In this document: positions 18,690 through 27,244 of the stretch, piece by piece | Layout: every line of letters begins with the position of its first letter | Numbering within the stretch: the stretch's first letter is position 1 | Assembly (NCBI RefSeq): GCF_964026475.1 | Contig: NZ_OZ032151.1 | Location: forward strand, 124,001-188,000 | Length of the DNA stretch: 64,000 nt | Direction: 5' to 3' | Origin: Candidatus Tisiphia endosymbiont of Nemotelus nigrinus | Lineage (GTDB): Bacteria > Pseudomonadota > Alphaproteobacteria > Rickettsiales > Rickettsiaceae | The notes under the pieces: generated by a model | What the model was told of the DNA's origin: nothing | Databases searched by the model: none | What the model saw: the letters and a program-made list of their open reading frames with translations, nothing else | Translations under genes and position numbers: made by a program

Positions 18690-20522
18690 TTATATTATCA
18701 AGTCCTTTATTTGTAGTTGGATAGTATGACGTTCTTGCCAACTATTTATTTTTAATGAACCAATTACAGAAATATTATGTGACTTAATATTAAGTAAAAT
18801 ATTCTCTATAGGACCAGATACAGCATTAAAAGCAACAGCAGGAAGTGTTTTAGAGCCAAAAACTTCTTTAGAAGGAGCAAGCAAACATTTTATATGTTTT
18901 CCTCCAACTATGTCGGCTCTCAAGACAAAAAGATTAGAGAATTTAAATATTGGCTCGGGATTCCCTTGACCAAACGGTTCAAGTCTACTTAGCTCATCCA
19001 TTAGCGGCAAGTTTACACTATTTGTAGTAAGTTCTGCATCATATTTTTCACAAATATGGTCACTCTGATTACTCATATCACTCTTAAATGAATGATTTAA
19101 GAATTCTTGCAATTCTGATAATTTTTCTTCTAGTACTGTAAATCCAGCAGCCATTGCATGTCCACCACCAACTACAATTAACCCTTTAGTCTTGGCATTG
19201 ATGATTTTACTACCAAAATCAACATTTTTGATGGAACGACAAGAAGCCTTACCTATCCCATCATTTAAAGCTATAACTGACACCGGTTTATTAAACTTTT
19301 CTTTTAATCTTCCAGCAACAATACCGATCACACCTGGATGCCAGCCTTTACCAACGATAAATAATGAGCTATCATTTTCTTGGGTTAAAGCTATTTGGGT
19401 GGCTTCTTCTATCATTATTAGTTCTATTACTTTTCGCTCATTATTGTGTTTTTCCAATTCCTGTGCTAATTTATTTGCTTCTATGCTACACTCGGTAGAT
19501 AAAAGACTAGCCCCCAAGGATGATTTACCAACTCTTCCACCAGCATTAATCCTAGGTCCTAAGACAAATCCCAAATGATAACAGTTTGGTTTTTCCTTTA
19601 AACCAGCAATATCGCATAAGGTTGTCATCCCCAAATTCTTTCTTTGTTGGAGAACTTTTAATCCTTGAGCAACAAAAGCTCTATTTAAGCCGATAAGCTG
19701 CATTACATCACATACTGTACCAAGTGCAACTAAATCTAAATATTGCATTAAGTTGGGTATAGTACGTTCATTTTTCTGGATTGCTTCATCGCAGCTAACC
19801 TGCTTCTCGCAGTGACTATTGGCAAAGAAATTTTGTTTTTTTAAATCAGATAATAAGGCAGTAGCAAATAAAAATGATACTCCTACAGCAGCCAAGTATT
19901 TATAGCTGCTCGTTTCATCAATACGATTCGGATTAACAACAGCCACGGCCTCAGGTAATATATCGCTACTAATATGATGATCGATTACTATCACCTCAAG
20001 TCCCACTGATGATGCATATTTTAGAGCATCATGTGCCATTGCTCCACAATCTACGGTAATAAGCAACTTAGTTGCATTATCCTTAATTTTCTGCATAGCA
20101 GCTGGGGTTGGTCCATATCCTTCAGCAATTCGGTCTGGAACGTAAATATCAACCTCTTGCCCCAAATTCCTAAATAGATTTTTAAGCAATGATGAAGAAG
20201 TAGCACCATCAACGTCATAATCAGCAAATATGCAGATTTTTTGTTTATTTACAATAGCTTCTATAGTCCTATCTACTGCCTTTTGCATATCAAGTAAATG
20301 AAAAGGATCTGGTAATAAGTTCTTAAGTTTAGGTGAAAAAAAATCAGAAGCTTGCACCAGATTTTTCAGACGAGGAGATAGAACCCTAGCTAGAAAATCA
20401 CTAATTCCTATAGAACGACAAAGCTCTAAAACATTATCCTCGTTGGCTAATCGCTGCTGCCAAATTTTGCCATTTACTGAAAATTTTGGTTCTAAATTCT
20501 TAGATTCTAGTGCTATTGACAT
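18690..20522 (-). CDS. recJ: Single-stranded-DNA exonuclease RecJ with repeat-derived insertion
   Basis: 5'-3' single-strand exonuclease of recombination and mismatch repair. DHH-family motifs are present: FADYDVDGATS near residue 100, TVDCGA, VIDHHIS near 180, PNRID, and DHHA1 with GGGHAMAAG. Near residues 236-249 the protein has NSHCEKQVSCDEAIQK, which is the translation of a genome-wide palindromic repeat inserted in frame just before MQYLDLVALGTVCDV; relatives lack it. The length of 610 exceeds the usual 560-590. The first codons of recJ are duplicated at 21920-21933 beside a nuclease gene. Confidence 0.95.
   Translation of the reverse strand: MSIALESKNLEPKFSVNGKIWQQRLANEDNVLELCRSIGISDFLARVLSPRLKNLVQASDFFSPKLKNLLPDPFHLLDMQKAVDRTIEAIVNKQKICIFADYDVDGATSSSLLKNLFRNLGQEVDIYVPDRIAEGYGPTPAAMQKIKDNATKLLITVDCGAMAHDALKYASSVGLEVIVIDHHISSDILPEAVAVVNPNRIDETSSYKYLAAVGVSFLFATALLSDLKKQNFFANSHCEKQVSCDEAIQKNERTIPNLMQYLDLVALGTVCDVMQLIGLNRAFVAQGLKVLQQRKNLGMTTLCDIAGLKEKPNCYHLGFVLGPRINAGGRVGKSSLGASLLSTECSIEANKLAQELEKHNNERKVIELIMIEEATQIALTQENDSSLFIVGKGWHPGVIGIVAGRLKEKFNKPVSVIALNDGIGKASCRSIKNVDFGSKIINAKTKGLIVVGGGHAMAAGFTVLEEKLSELQEFLNHSFKSDMSNQSDHICEKYDAELTTNSVNLPLMDELSRLEPFGQGNPEPIFKFSNLFVLRADIVGGKHIKCLLAPSKEVFGSKTLPAVAFNAVSGPIENILLNIKSHNISVIGSLKINSWQERHTIQLQIKDLII
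19776..19817. repeat. GTCATTGCGAGG-family repeat inside recJ coding sequence
   Basis: On the minus strand this reads AGTCACTGCGAGAAGC through GATGAAGCAATCCAG, matching the core of the intergenic copies at 36014 and 45107 (GTCATTGCGAGGAGC...CGACGAAGCAATC). It supplies about 14 codons of recJ with no stop. This is how the well-known in-gene Rickettsia palindromic elements behave. Confidence 0.85.
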
Positions 20523-21617
20523 GTAGAGCCACCTATTTAAGAGTTGAAGTCATTGGAGTTTTGCAAAAGTCTACGTCTATTTTTAACTTTTTTACTTCTT
20601 TAATAGTTAATTTTGTATATTTAACTATTTTTTCTACTGGCTCATTATTAATTAACATTTCTTTTGCTAATGATATTTTTTCTTCAGCTTTACCTTTAGC
20701 TTCACCTTCAGCTTTACCTCTAGCTTCAGCATCTTCAATTTTTTGCTGTTCTACCGCTAAATTATCAAGACGAGCTTTGGTCATTTGTTCATAGGTGTTA
20801 AGCTCTGACTCTGACCAGCTAGCTTGGTCTACCGCTTCAAAGGCTCTTCTAATAATTTCATCTTTACCTATTAACTGCTCTATTTCTGTTAATGTTAATG
20901 TACTATCTCCAGCATGCTTAAAAAAGTACATCCACTTCTCTTCAATACTCTTTAGCTCATCTATAGTTTTTTTAAATTTCTCGAGTTCTAAAAATACAAA
21001 GTAAAAATCTTTTAAATCATGGGCATAGCTCTCCGTATCTAAAAGACGATGTTCTGATTTCCAATGTTTTTTATCTTCAAACATCACAAAATCTGCTATT
21101 GCTAAAAATATTACTCCTTTTAATTTGGCGTATACTGCCAATTTCTTATGCTTCTCATCTTCCTCAACTCTTTGCTGAGAATATGCTTTAGCAGCATAAA
21201 ATTGAGCTCTTTTTTCAAACCCTGGGTGTTTGCTTACCTGCATCTCCACTATGAATTGATTACCGTGTTGATCTTTACATAACACATCAACAATAGACTT
21301 TCTATAAATAGCAATATCAGGGTCTTGGATAGTGGGTAAAAACGTCACCTCAATTATTTTCTCATTTCCTTTACACTTAAGAACATCATTTAAAAAATGT
21401 ACAAGTATATCCTTGTTCTTTTCAGTACCAAAGATTTTACGAAAACAAAAATCATTTTTAGGATCAAGAAACTTTGATAAAAACATATAATTTATTAATT
21501 ATTGGCTACATCTACAATATAGCAGATTTTTATGAGCCACTAATAGCAATTATCATTATTTTTGTATTTTTTTATCATGCATCTATACAGAAGAGTATAA
21601 AGACTGTTTGATGCTGG
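20510..21617. repeat. 1.1-kb direct repeat, copy 1 (nuclease gene plus recJ start)
   Basis: Near-identical to 21922-23008. The repeat begins inside recJ (its first four codons, minus strand) and runs through a complete Rpn-type gene to GATGCTGG. Copy 1 keeps the intact recJ, so it appears to be the parental locus. Confidence 0.88.
20533..21486 (-). CDS. Rpn-type PD-(D/E)XK nuclease / transposase-like protein, copy 1
   Basis: A 317-residue protein of the COG5464/PDDEXK_2 family, recombination-promoting nucleases related to transposases. The catalytic core reads SIVDVLCKDQHGNQ then FIVEMQ, giving Asp and Glu-x-Gln of the PD-(D/E)XK site near residues 67-83. The N-terminus (LDPKNDFCFRKIFG) is typical. 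A Lys/Glu/Ala linker (GKAEGEAKGKAEEK) precedes a short C-terminal helix. It sits 10 bases upstream of recJ on the same strand. No terminal inverted repeats were found, so mobility by its own action is unproven. Confidence 0.9.
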   Translation of the reverse strand: MFLSKFLDPKNDFCFRKIFGTEKNKDILVHFLNDVLKCKGNEKIIEVTFLPTIQDPDIAIYRKSIVDVLCKDQHGNQFIVEMQVSKHPGFEKRAQFYAAKAYSQQRVEEDEKHKKLAVYAKLKGVIFLAIADFVMFEDKKHWKSEHRLLDTESYAHDLKDFYFVFLELEKFKKTIDELKSIEEKWMYFFKHAGDSTLTLTEIEQLIGKDEIIRRAFEAVDQASWSESELNTYEQMTKARLDNLAVEQQKIEDAEARGKAEGEAKGKAEEKISLAKEMLINNEPVEKIVKYTKLTIKEVKKLKIDVDFCKTPMTSTLK

Positions 21618-21921
21618 GGTTACGTAAAGCACTAATTGGAGTAGAAATTACCAATGTAGCACATATTCATGATAAAAGAATATTTGCCATTCCATCCTTA
21701 ATATCAGATGACGCAAAAATTATTTATAAAACAATGAATTTACCCATTAGCTCTGTGCCTTATTTAATATCATCAGGATCACAGAAGACTGGATAAAATT
21801 AATAATTATTATTAGGTATTTTTTTAATTTTTATTATTTAAATAAATAACTTGTTGTGCCTGGAAATTTTATCACTTCCTTATCCGGCAGCCATTTCTAG
21901 ACACAACAACACTGAAGTCGG
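21487..21921. other. Spacer between the two nuclease-gene copies
   Basis: The first part, to 21617, belongs to the 1.1-kb repeat. The rest is unique: a 62-codon plus-strand frame at 21608-21796 that I do not recognise, an AT-rich stretch, and an imperfect inverted repeat (TTGTTGTG at 21851, CACAACAA at 21902) that could end transcription. No firm gene is present. Confidence 0.5.
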
Positions 21922-23008
21922 GTGCTATTGACATGTAGAGCCGCCTATTTAAGAGTTGAAGTCATTGGAGTTTTGCAAAAGTCTACGTCTATTTTTAACT
22001 TTTCTACTTCTTTAATAGTTAATTTTGTATATTTAACTATTTTTTCTACTGGCTCATTATTAATTAACATTTCTTTTGCTAATGATATTTTTTCTTCAGC
22101 TTTACCTCTAGCTTCAGCATCTTCAATCTTCTGCTGCTCTACCGCTAAATTATCAAGACGAGCTTTGGTCATTTGTTCATAGGTGTTAAGCTCTGCCTCT
22201 GACCAGCTAGCTTGGTCTACCGCTTCAAAGGCTCTTCTAATAATTTCATCTTTACCTATTAAATGCTCTATTTCTGTTAATGTTAATTTACTATCTCCGG
22301 CATGCTTAAAAAAGTACATCCACTTTTCTTCTATAGTCTTCAACTCATCTACAGCTTTGTTGAACTTTGCTAACTCTAAAAATACAAAGTAAAAATCTTT
22401 TAAATCATGGGCATAGCTCTCCTCCGTATCTAAAAGACGATGTTCTGATTTCCAATGTTTTTTATCTTCAAACATCACAAAATCTGCTATTGCTAAAAAT
22501 ATTACTCCTTTTAATTTGGCGTATACTGCCAATTTCTTATGCTTCTCATCTTCCTCAACTCTTTGCTGAGAATATGCTTTAGCAGCATAAAACTGCGCTC
22601 TTTTCTCAAATCCTGGATGCTTACTTATCTGCATCTCTACTATAAATTGATTACCATGTTGATCTTTACATAACACATCAACAATAGACTTTCTGTAAGC
22701 AGCAATATCAGGGTCTTGGATAGTTGGTAAAAATGTTACCTCAATTATTTGCTCATTTCCTTCACACCTAAGAACATCATTTAAAAAATGCACAAGTATA
22801 TCTTTGTTCTTTTCAGTACCAAAGATTTTACGAAAACAAAAATCATTTTTAGGATCAAGAAACTTTGATAAAAACATATAATTTATTAATTATTGGCTAC
22901 ATCTACAATATAGCAGATTTTTATGAGTCACTAATAGCAATTATCATTATTTTTGTATTTTTTTATCATGCATCTATACAGAAGAGTATAAAGACTATTT
23001 GATGCTGG
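21922..23008. repeat. 1.1-kb direct repeat, copy 2
   Basis: Same content as 20510-21617 but 21 bases shorter overall: a 24-base in-frame loss in the linker of the nuclease gene and a 3-base gain (TEESY instead of TESY). It starts with 13 bases identical to the start of recJ (minus strand ATGTCAATAGCAC) after which homology with recJ stops. Confidence 0.88.
21945..22877 (-). CDS. Rpn-type PD-(D/E)XK nuclease / transposase-like protein, copy 2
   Basis: A 310-residue near-duplicate of the protein at 20533-21486, with the same catalytic segment (SIVDVLCKDQHGNQ, FIVEMQ) and intact frame. Differences include the shorter linker (GKAEEK) and scattered substitutions such as FNKAVDELKTIE instead of FKKTIDELKSIE. 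Both copies being intact suggests recent duplication or selection. Upstream bases, including TATAATTTATTAATTATTGG, are shared with copy 1, so the promoter was probably duplicated with it. Confidence 0.9.
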   Translation of the reverse strand: MFLSKFLDPKNDFCFRKIFGTEKNKDILVHFLNDVLRCEGNEQIIEVTFLPTIQDPDIAAYRKSIVDVLCKDQHGNQFIVEMQISKHPGFEKRAQFYAAKAYSQQRVEEDEKHKKLAVYAKLKGVIFLAIADFVMFEDKKHWKSEHRLLDTEESYAHDLKDFYFVFLELAKFNKAVDELKTIEEKWMYFFKHAGDSKLTLTEIEHLIGKDEIIRRAFEAVDQASWSEAELNTYEQMTKARLDNLAVEQQKIEDAEARGKAEEKISLAKEMLINNEPVEKIVKYTKLTIKEVEKLKIDVDFCKTPMTSTLK

Positions 23009-23049
23009 TTGTAGTACTTAAGCAAGCAGAGGAATTGCATAACCAAATT

Positions 23050-23223
23050 TCATTGAGTATAAACCTCATCCCTTATCGCTATTCTTAAAACAAGTACTAT
23101 TAACAGCTCTTCTTCTATGCTACAAATTATTCTATACTTCCCTACCCTATATCTCCATAATCCAACGTAATCATATTTCATTGGCTTACCTAAATCTTTA
23201 GGATGCGTATTTATTACAAAAGA
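23050..23223 (-). pseudogene. RelE/ParE-family toxin remnant
   Basis: Directly downstream of mutS, the minus strand encodes about 57 residues ending in a stop at 23050, including YVGLWRYRVGKYRIICSIE and LLIVLVLRIAIRDEVY. This is the C-terminal core of a RelE/ParE-type mRNA interferase. The N-terminal third and any antitoxin gene are absent, so this is a dead fragment. Confidence 0.75.
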
Positions 23224-23230
23224 TTAAAAA

Positions 23231-25900
23231 TTATTTAACCACAATCAGCTCCTTTAACTTATAGACCAACTCTAAGGCTTGTTTAGGGGAGAGTTGATCG
23301 GGATCGATTTTATTAATTTCTGCTTCTAACTTATTGAATTTTATCTCTTTTTTGCTTTCTATTGGTAAGTTAAATAAACTTAAATTGTTTGATTCGGTAT
23401 TTAAGATATTCTTATTTTTGTACGTTGCGGTTTTTTCTAATTTTGTTAAAATGTCGTTCGCCCTAATTATAACAGATTTTGGTAGCCCCGCTAAGTAGGC
23501 TACGTGAATTCCATAAGATTTATCAGCCGCCCCTTCGATTATATTATGCAAAAATAATATTTCTTTTCCTAATTCCTCAATCGCAACTGTATAATTTTGC
23601 AAGGCTGGCAAAAAATTACTCATGCTAGTTAATTCATGATAATGCGTGGCAAATAAACATCGGCATTTGAGATTATCATGAATATGCTCAAGCACTGACC
23701 AAGCAATTGACACACCATCATATGTTGAAGTTCCCCGACCAACCTCATCTAGTATCACTAAGGAATTCTTAGTAGATTGAGCTAAAATAGCTGAGGTCTC
23801 TAACATTTCCACCATAAAAGTTGACTGCCCTGCTTGCAAATCGTCCCCCGCCCCTATTCTACTAAATATCTTATCTACCACCCCTACCCTAGCAGTTGTG
23901 GCTGGTACAAAACTACCAATTTGAGCTAATATGGCTATTAGGGCATTTTGCCGCAAAAAAGTACTTTTACCAGACATATTAGGGCCAGTAATTAACCAAA
24001 TTCTATTAGCTTCTGATAAAGTACAGTTATTGTCAATAAAGCTTTTTTTATCATTTAACAAACTTTGCTCGACAACCGGATGACGCCCCTTGATAATTTC
24101 AAAAGTTAAATCATTAGTTAAAACTGGTCTGACATAATTATATTCATCGGCAATATAGGCAAAATTACAGAATACGTCAAGCTGGCTCAAAGAACAGCTA
24201 AGCGATCGTAGAAATAGAGCATTATCCATAACTTGCTTACATATTTTATTATATAATTCCAGTTCAAGACTAACCGCTAAACTTCTGCTATTCACCATAT
24301 CGCTTTCTAATTGCTGCAATTCAATAGTAGTATATCGACTAGCGTTAGAGGTTGTTTGTCGGTGAATAAATTTGGGGTCTACCATCTTATCACTGTGTCT
24401 TAGAGTAATTTCAATAAACAACCCAAGTACATTATTATGCGATATTTTGAGAGTTTCAATGCCAGTATCAAGGCGATATAGATTTTTTAGTTTCTCAATA
24501 TGTGATTTGCCATTATTAATTAAATCATATAATTCTTGTAGTTTAGGATGATAATGATGATTTATTATACCACCTTCATTGGTATTATTTGGGGCATCTT
24601 CCCTAATTGCTTGGTCTATTAAGGAATATAGCTGTTCATTGCCAGATAATGGTTTGATTAAATCTTCTATATAGTCTGGCAGATTTAGTCCGTAATGAGC
24701 GACAAATTCGCCTTTTATTTCTAGGGCAGCATTTAACGTATATTTAATATTTAGCAAATCTCGTCCGCAGCCGCGATTCATCATAATTCTAGACAAGCAA
24801 CGTTCTAAATCTCCAGTTTTTTTGAGTAACTTTTTAATATTTCCTACTATTGCAATATTTGTATAAAAAAACTCTGTTATATTTTGTCGTGAATTTATTT
24901 CATCAATATCTATTAGTGGGGTTGATAAAAAGTGGTATAATAGACGGCTGGCAGCTTTAGTAACGGTATGATCAATAGTAGCAAGGACGCTCCCCTTGGT
25001 TTTCCCTAATAAATTACTAGTAATTTCCAAATTCCGCCGAGTCGCCGAATCAATAATCATAAAATTATGGTAATTAATCAACCGAGGCAAAGGCAAAGAA
25101 GGTATATTTTGCTTTTGGGTCAAAGATAAATATTCTAAGACACTACCAATACTACTTATTTGACATTCAGATACTTCGCCTATAGCTTTTAAATCGTTAA
25201 TTTTATAAAAATCTAAAATAATTTTATGGCATTTCTTACTAGCAAAAAAACTATCAACTTGATACGAGATACGAAAATGTAATTGATTCTGAATATTGTT
25301 AGCTAATTGCTGACCTCTCAAATTTTCACTAAGTAAAATCTCTTTGGGTTTAATACGTGACAGTTCGTTGATAATCTCGTTCTGCGGAATCTCGATAACC
25401 GAAATCTCCGAAGTAGAGATATCTACATAACAAATTGATGCTCTGTTTTTTAGTAAAACTAAACTTACCAAATAATTAGGTTCACAAACATCAATTAAAG
25501 ATTCCTCAATAATCGTACCTGGGGTGATGATACGCGTTACATCTCTATTTACTACAGCTTTATAGCCACCACGTTTTTTTGCTTCTTCTGGGGTCTCTAA
25601 TTGATCGCAAATAGCAACTTTGTAATTTTCTTCAATTAATTTATTTAAATAGGTTTCAAGAGCATGATGAGGGACACCACACATAGCGATCTCACCATCA
25701 CCATTAGAGCCTCTTTTGGTGAGAGCAATACCTAAAACTTGACTAGCAAGAACTGCATCATCAAAGAACATTTCATAAAAATCACCCATCCTAAATAATA
25801 AAAGACAATCAAGATTAGCAAATTTGATGTCTAAATATTGTTGCATCATCTTGGTTGATAGGTCATAATTATATTTTTGGCGAAATTCTTCTAAAGTCAT
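23231..25900 (-). CDS. mutS: DNA mismatch repair protein MutS
   Basis: Mismatch-recognition ATPase. The N-terminal mismatch-binding motif is present as FRMGDFYEMFFDDA near residue 36 (Phe-x-Glu). Core domains follow, then Walker A GPNMSGKSTFLRQNALI near residue 650, signature FMVEMLETSAIL, Walker B SLVILDEVGRGTST and ATHYHELT. The length of 889 residues is normal for the order. It starts about 95 bases downstream of the third nuclease gene. Confidence 0.97.
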   Translation of the reverse strand: MTLEEFRQKYNYDLSTKMMQQYLDIKFANLDCLLLFRMGDFYEMFFDDAVLASQVLGIALTKRGSNGDGEIAMCGVPHHALETYLNKLIEENYKVAICDQLETPEEAKKRGGYKAVVNRDVTRIITPGTIIEESLIDVCEPNYLVSLVLLKNRASICYVDISTSEISVIEIPQNEIINELSRIKPKEILLSENLRGQQLANNIQNQLHFRISYQVDSFFASKKCHKIILDFYKINDLKAIGEVSECQISSIGSVLEYLSLTQKQNIPSLPLPRLINYHNFMIIDSATRRNLEITSNLLGKTKGSVLATIDHTVTKAASRLLYHFLSTPLIDIDEINSRQNITEFFYTNIAIVGNIKKLLKKTGDLERCLSRIMMNRGCGRDLLNIKYTLNAALEIKGEFVAHYGLNLPDYIEDLIKPLSGNEQLYSLIDQAIREDAPNNTNEGGIINHHYHPKLQELYDLINNGKSHIEKLKNLYRLDTGIETLKISHNNVLGLFIEITLRHSDKMVDPKFIHRQTTSNASRYTTIELQQLESDMVNSRSLAVSLELELYNKICKQVMDNALFLRSLSCSLSQLDVFCNFAYIADEYNYVRPVLTNDLTFEIIKGRHPVVEQSLLNDKKSFIDNNCTLSEANRIWLITGPNMSGKSTFLRQNALIAILAQIGSFVPATTARVGVVDKIFSRIGAGDDLQAGQSTFMVEMLETSAILAQSTKNSLVILDEVGRGTSTYDGVSIAWSVLEHIHDNLKCRCLFATHYHELTSMSNFLPALQNYTVAIEELGKEILFLHNIIEGAADKSYGIHVAYLAGLPKSVIIRANDILTKLEKTATYKNKNILNTESNNLSLFNLPIESKKEIKFNKLEAEINKIDPDQLSPKQALELVYKLKELIVVK

Positions 25901-25995
25901 AATTCACTAAAATAATAAAGGCGGATAGGGTATCATTAGTCATTGAGGTAGGGCTAGTTTCATAGTCATGGGCAATTAACTTTTTGCTTAGTCGT

Positions 25996-26898
25996 TTATT
26001 TTTCTTTCAGCTTGCCTATTTCTTCAATGATTAGTCCGGTTAATTTACTTATAGTTTCTATAGGATAGTCTTCTTTTAGCATTCTCTTTGCTATGACCAT
26101 AGCGTTTTCTTTAATACCTCTAGCTTCACCTCTAGCCTCAGCATCTTCAATCTTCTGCTGCTCTACCGGTAAATTATCAAGACGAGCTTTGGTCATTTGC
26201 TCATAGGTGTTAAGTTCTGCTTCTGACCAACTAGCTTGGTCTACCGCTTCAAAGGCTCTTCTAATAATTTCATCTTTACCTATTAACTGCTCTATTTCTG
26301 TTAATGTTAATGTACTATCTCCAGCATGCTTAAAAAAGTACATCCACTTCTCTTCAATACTCTTTAGCTCATCTATAGTTTTTTTAAATTTCTCGAGTTC
26401 TAAAAATACAAAGTAAAAATCTTTTAAATCATGGGCATAGCTCTCCGTATCTAAAAGATGATGTTCTGATTTCCAATGTTTTTTATCTTCAAACATCACA
26501 AAATCTGCTATTGCTAAAAATATTACTCCTTTTAATTTGGCGTATACTGCCAATTTCTTATGCTTCTCATCTTCCTCAACTCTTTGCTGAGAATATGCTT
26601 TAGCAGCATAAAATTGAGCTCTTTTTTCAAACCCTGGGTGTTTGCTTACCTGCATCTCCACTATGAATTGATTACCGTGTTGATCTTTACATAACACATC
26701 AACAATAGACTTTCTATAAATAGCAATATCAGGGTCTTGGATAGTGGGTAAAAACGTCACCTCAATTATTTTCTCATTTCCTTTACACTTAAGAACATCA
26801 TTTAAAAAATGTACAAGTATATCCTTGTTCTTTTCAGTACCAAAGATTTTACGAAAACAAAAATCATTTTTAGGATCAAGAAATTTTGATAAAAACAT
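25996..26898 (-). CDS. Rpn-type PD-(D/E)XK nuclease / transposase-like protein, copy 3
   Basis: A third copy, very close to copy 1 through residue 240 (same SIVDVLCKDQHGNQ, FIVEMQ core), but with a different C-terminus (GIKENAMVIAKRMLKEDYP... LKEK) and unrelated flanks on both sides. This C-terminal type is a common alternative in the family, so copy 3 may be a recombinant or an independent insertion. The ATG at 26898 (MFLSKFLD) matches the start of the other copies. Confidence 0.9.
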   Translation of the reverse strand: MFLSKFLDPKNDFCFRKIFGTEKNKDILVHFLNDVLKCKGNEKIIEVTFLPTIQDPDIAIYRKSIVDVLCKDQHGNQFIVEMQVSKHPGFEKRAQFYAAKAYSQQRVEEDEKHKKLAVYAKLKGVIFLAIADFVMFEDKKHWKSEHHLLDTESYAHDLKDFYFVFLELEKFKKTIDELKSIEEKWMYFFKHAGDSTLTLTEIEQLIGKDEIIRRAFEAVDQASWSEAELNTYEQMTKARLDNLPVEQQKIEDAEARGEARGIKENAMVIAKRMLKEDYPIETISKLTGLIIEEIGKLKEK

Positions 26899-26986
26899 GT
26901 AATACAACCTTAATTGCTATTATTTATAGCTAACACTATTTTACCATCTTCTCCACCAAAAATCAATGAGGAGTGAATTTAAGACC

Positions 26987-27241
26987 CTATATTTTCTTCA
27001 CGAGATTGCCACAATTTTTGGGCATACGATAATAGACGGTCTTATATGATTGCTTACTATTTGGAAATTTCCGTTCCCTAATAGAAAAACTACCAAAACC
27101 TCTAATTTCAATACGATGCTGCTGTACTAAACTAGATTGCAAATAATCCAAAACCAAATCTACAGAATCTTTTATATCCGCCTTAGAAAGATATTTAAGA
27201 TTCTCCGATATTTTATTTACTAGATCAGACTTTTTTGCCAT
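26987..27241 (-). CDS. ihfB: HU/IHF-family DNA-bending protein, probably IHF beta
   Basis: An 84-residue nucleoid protein: MAKKSDLVNKISE helix, then the beta-arm base IEIRGFGSFSIRERK. The C-terminal third is shorter and less conserved than usual (about 94 residues), and the DNA-intercalating arm tip, where a proline is expected, reads NSKQSYKTVYYRMP. The sppA-ihfB neighbourhood, common in alphaproteobacteria, supports IHF beta over HU. It starts 3 bases after the sppA stop. Confidence 0.82.
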   Translation of the reverse strand: MAKKSDLVNKISENLKYLSKADIKDSVDLVLDYLQSSLVQQHRIEIRGFGSFSIRERKFPNSKQSYKTVYYRMPKNCGNLVKKI

Positions 27242-27244
27242 AAA

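Noticed and set aside
21608-21796. 62-codon plus-strand ORF between the nuclease copies
   Set aside because: Start lies in the duplicated repeat, no ribosome site and no family recognised; kept only as a note in the spacer.
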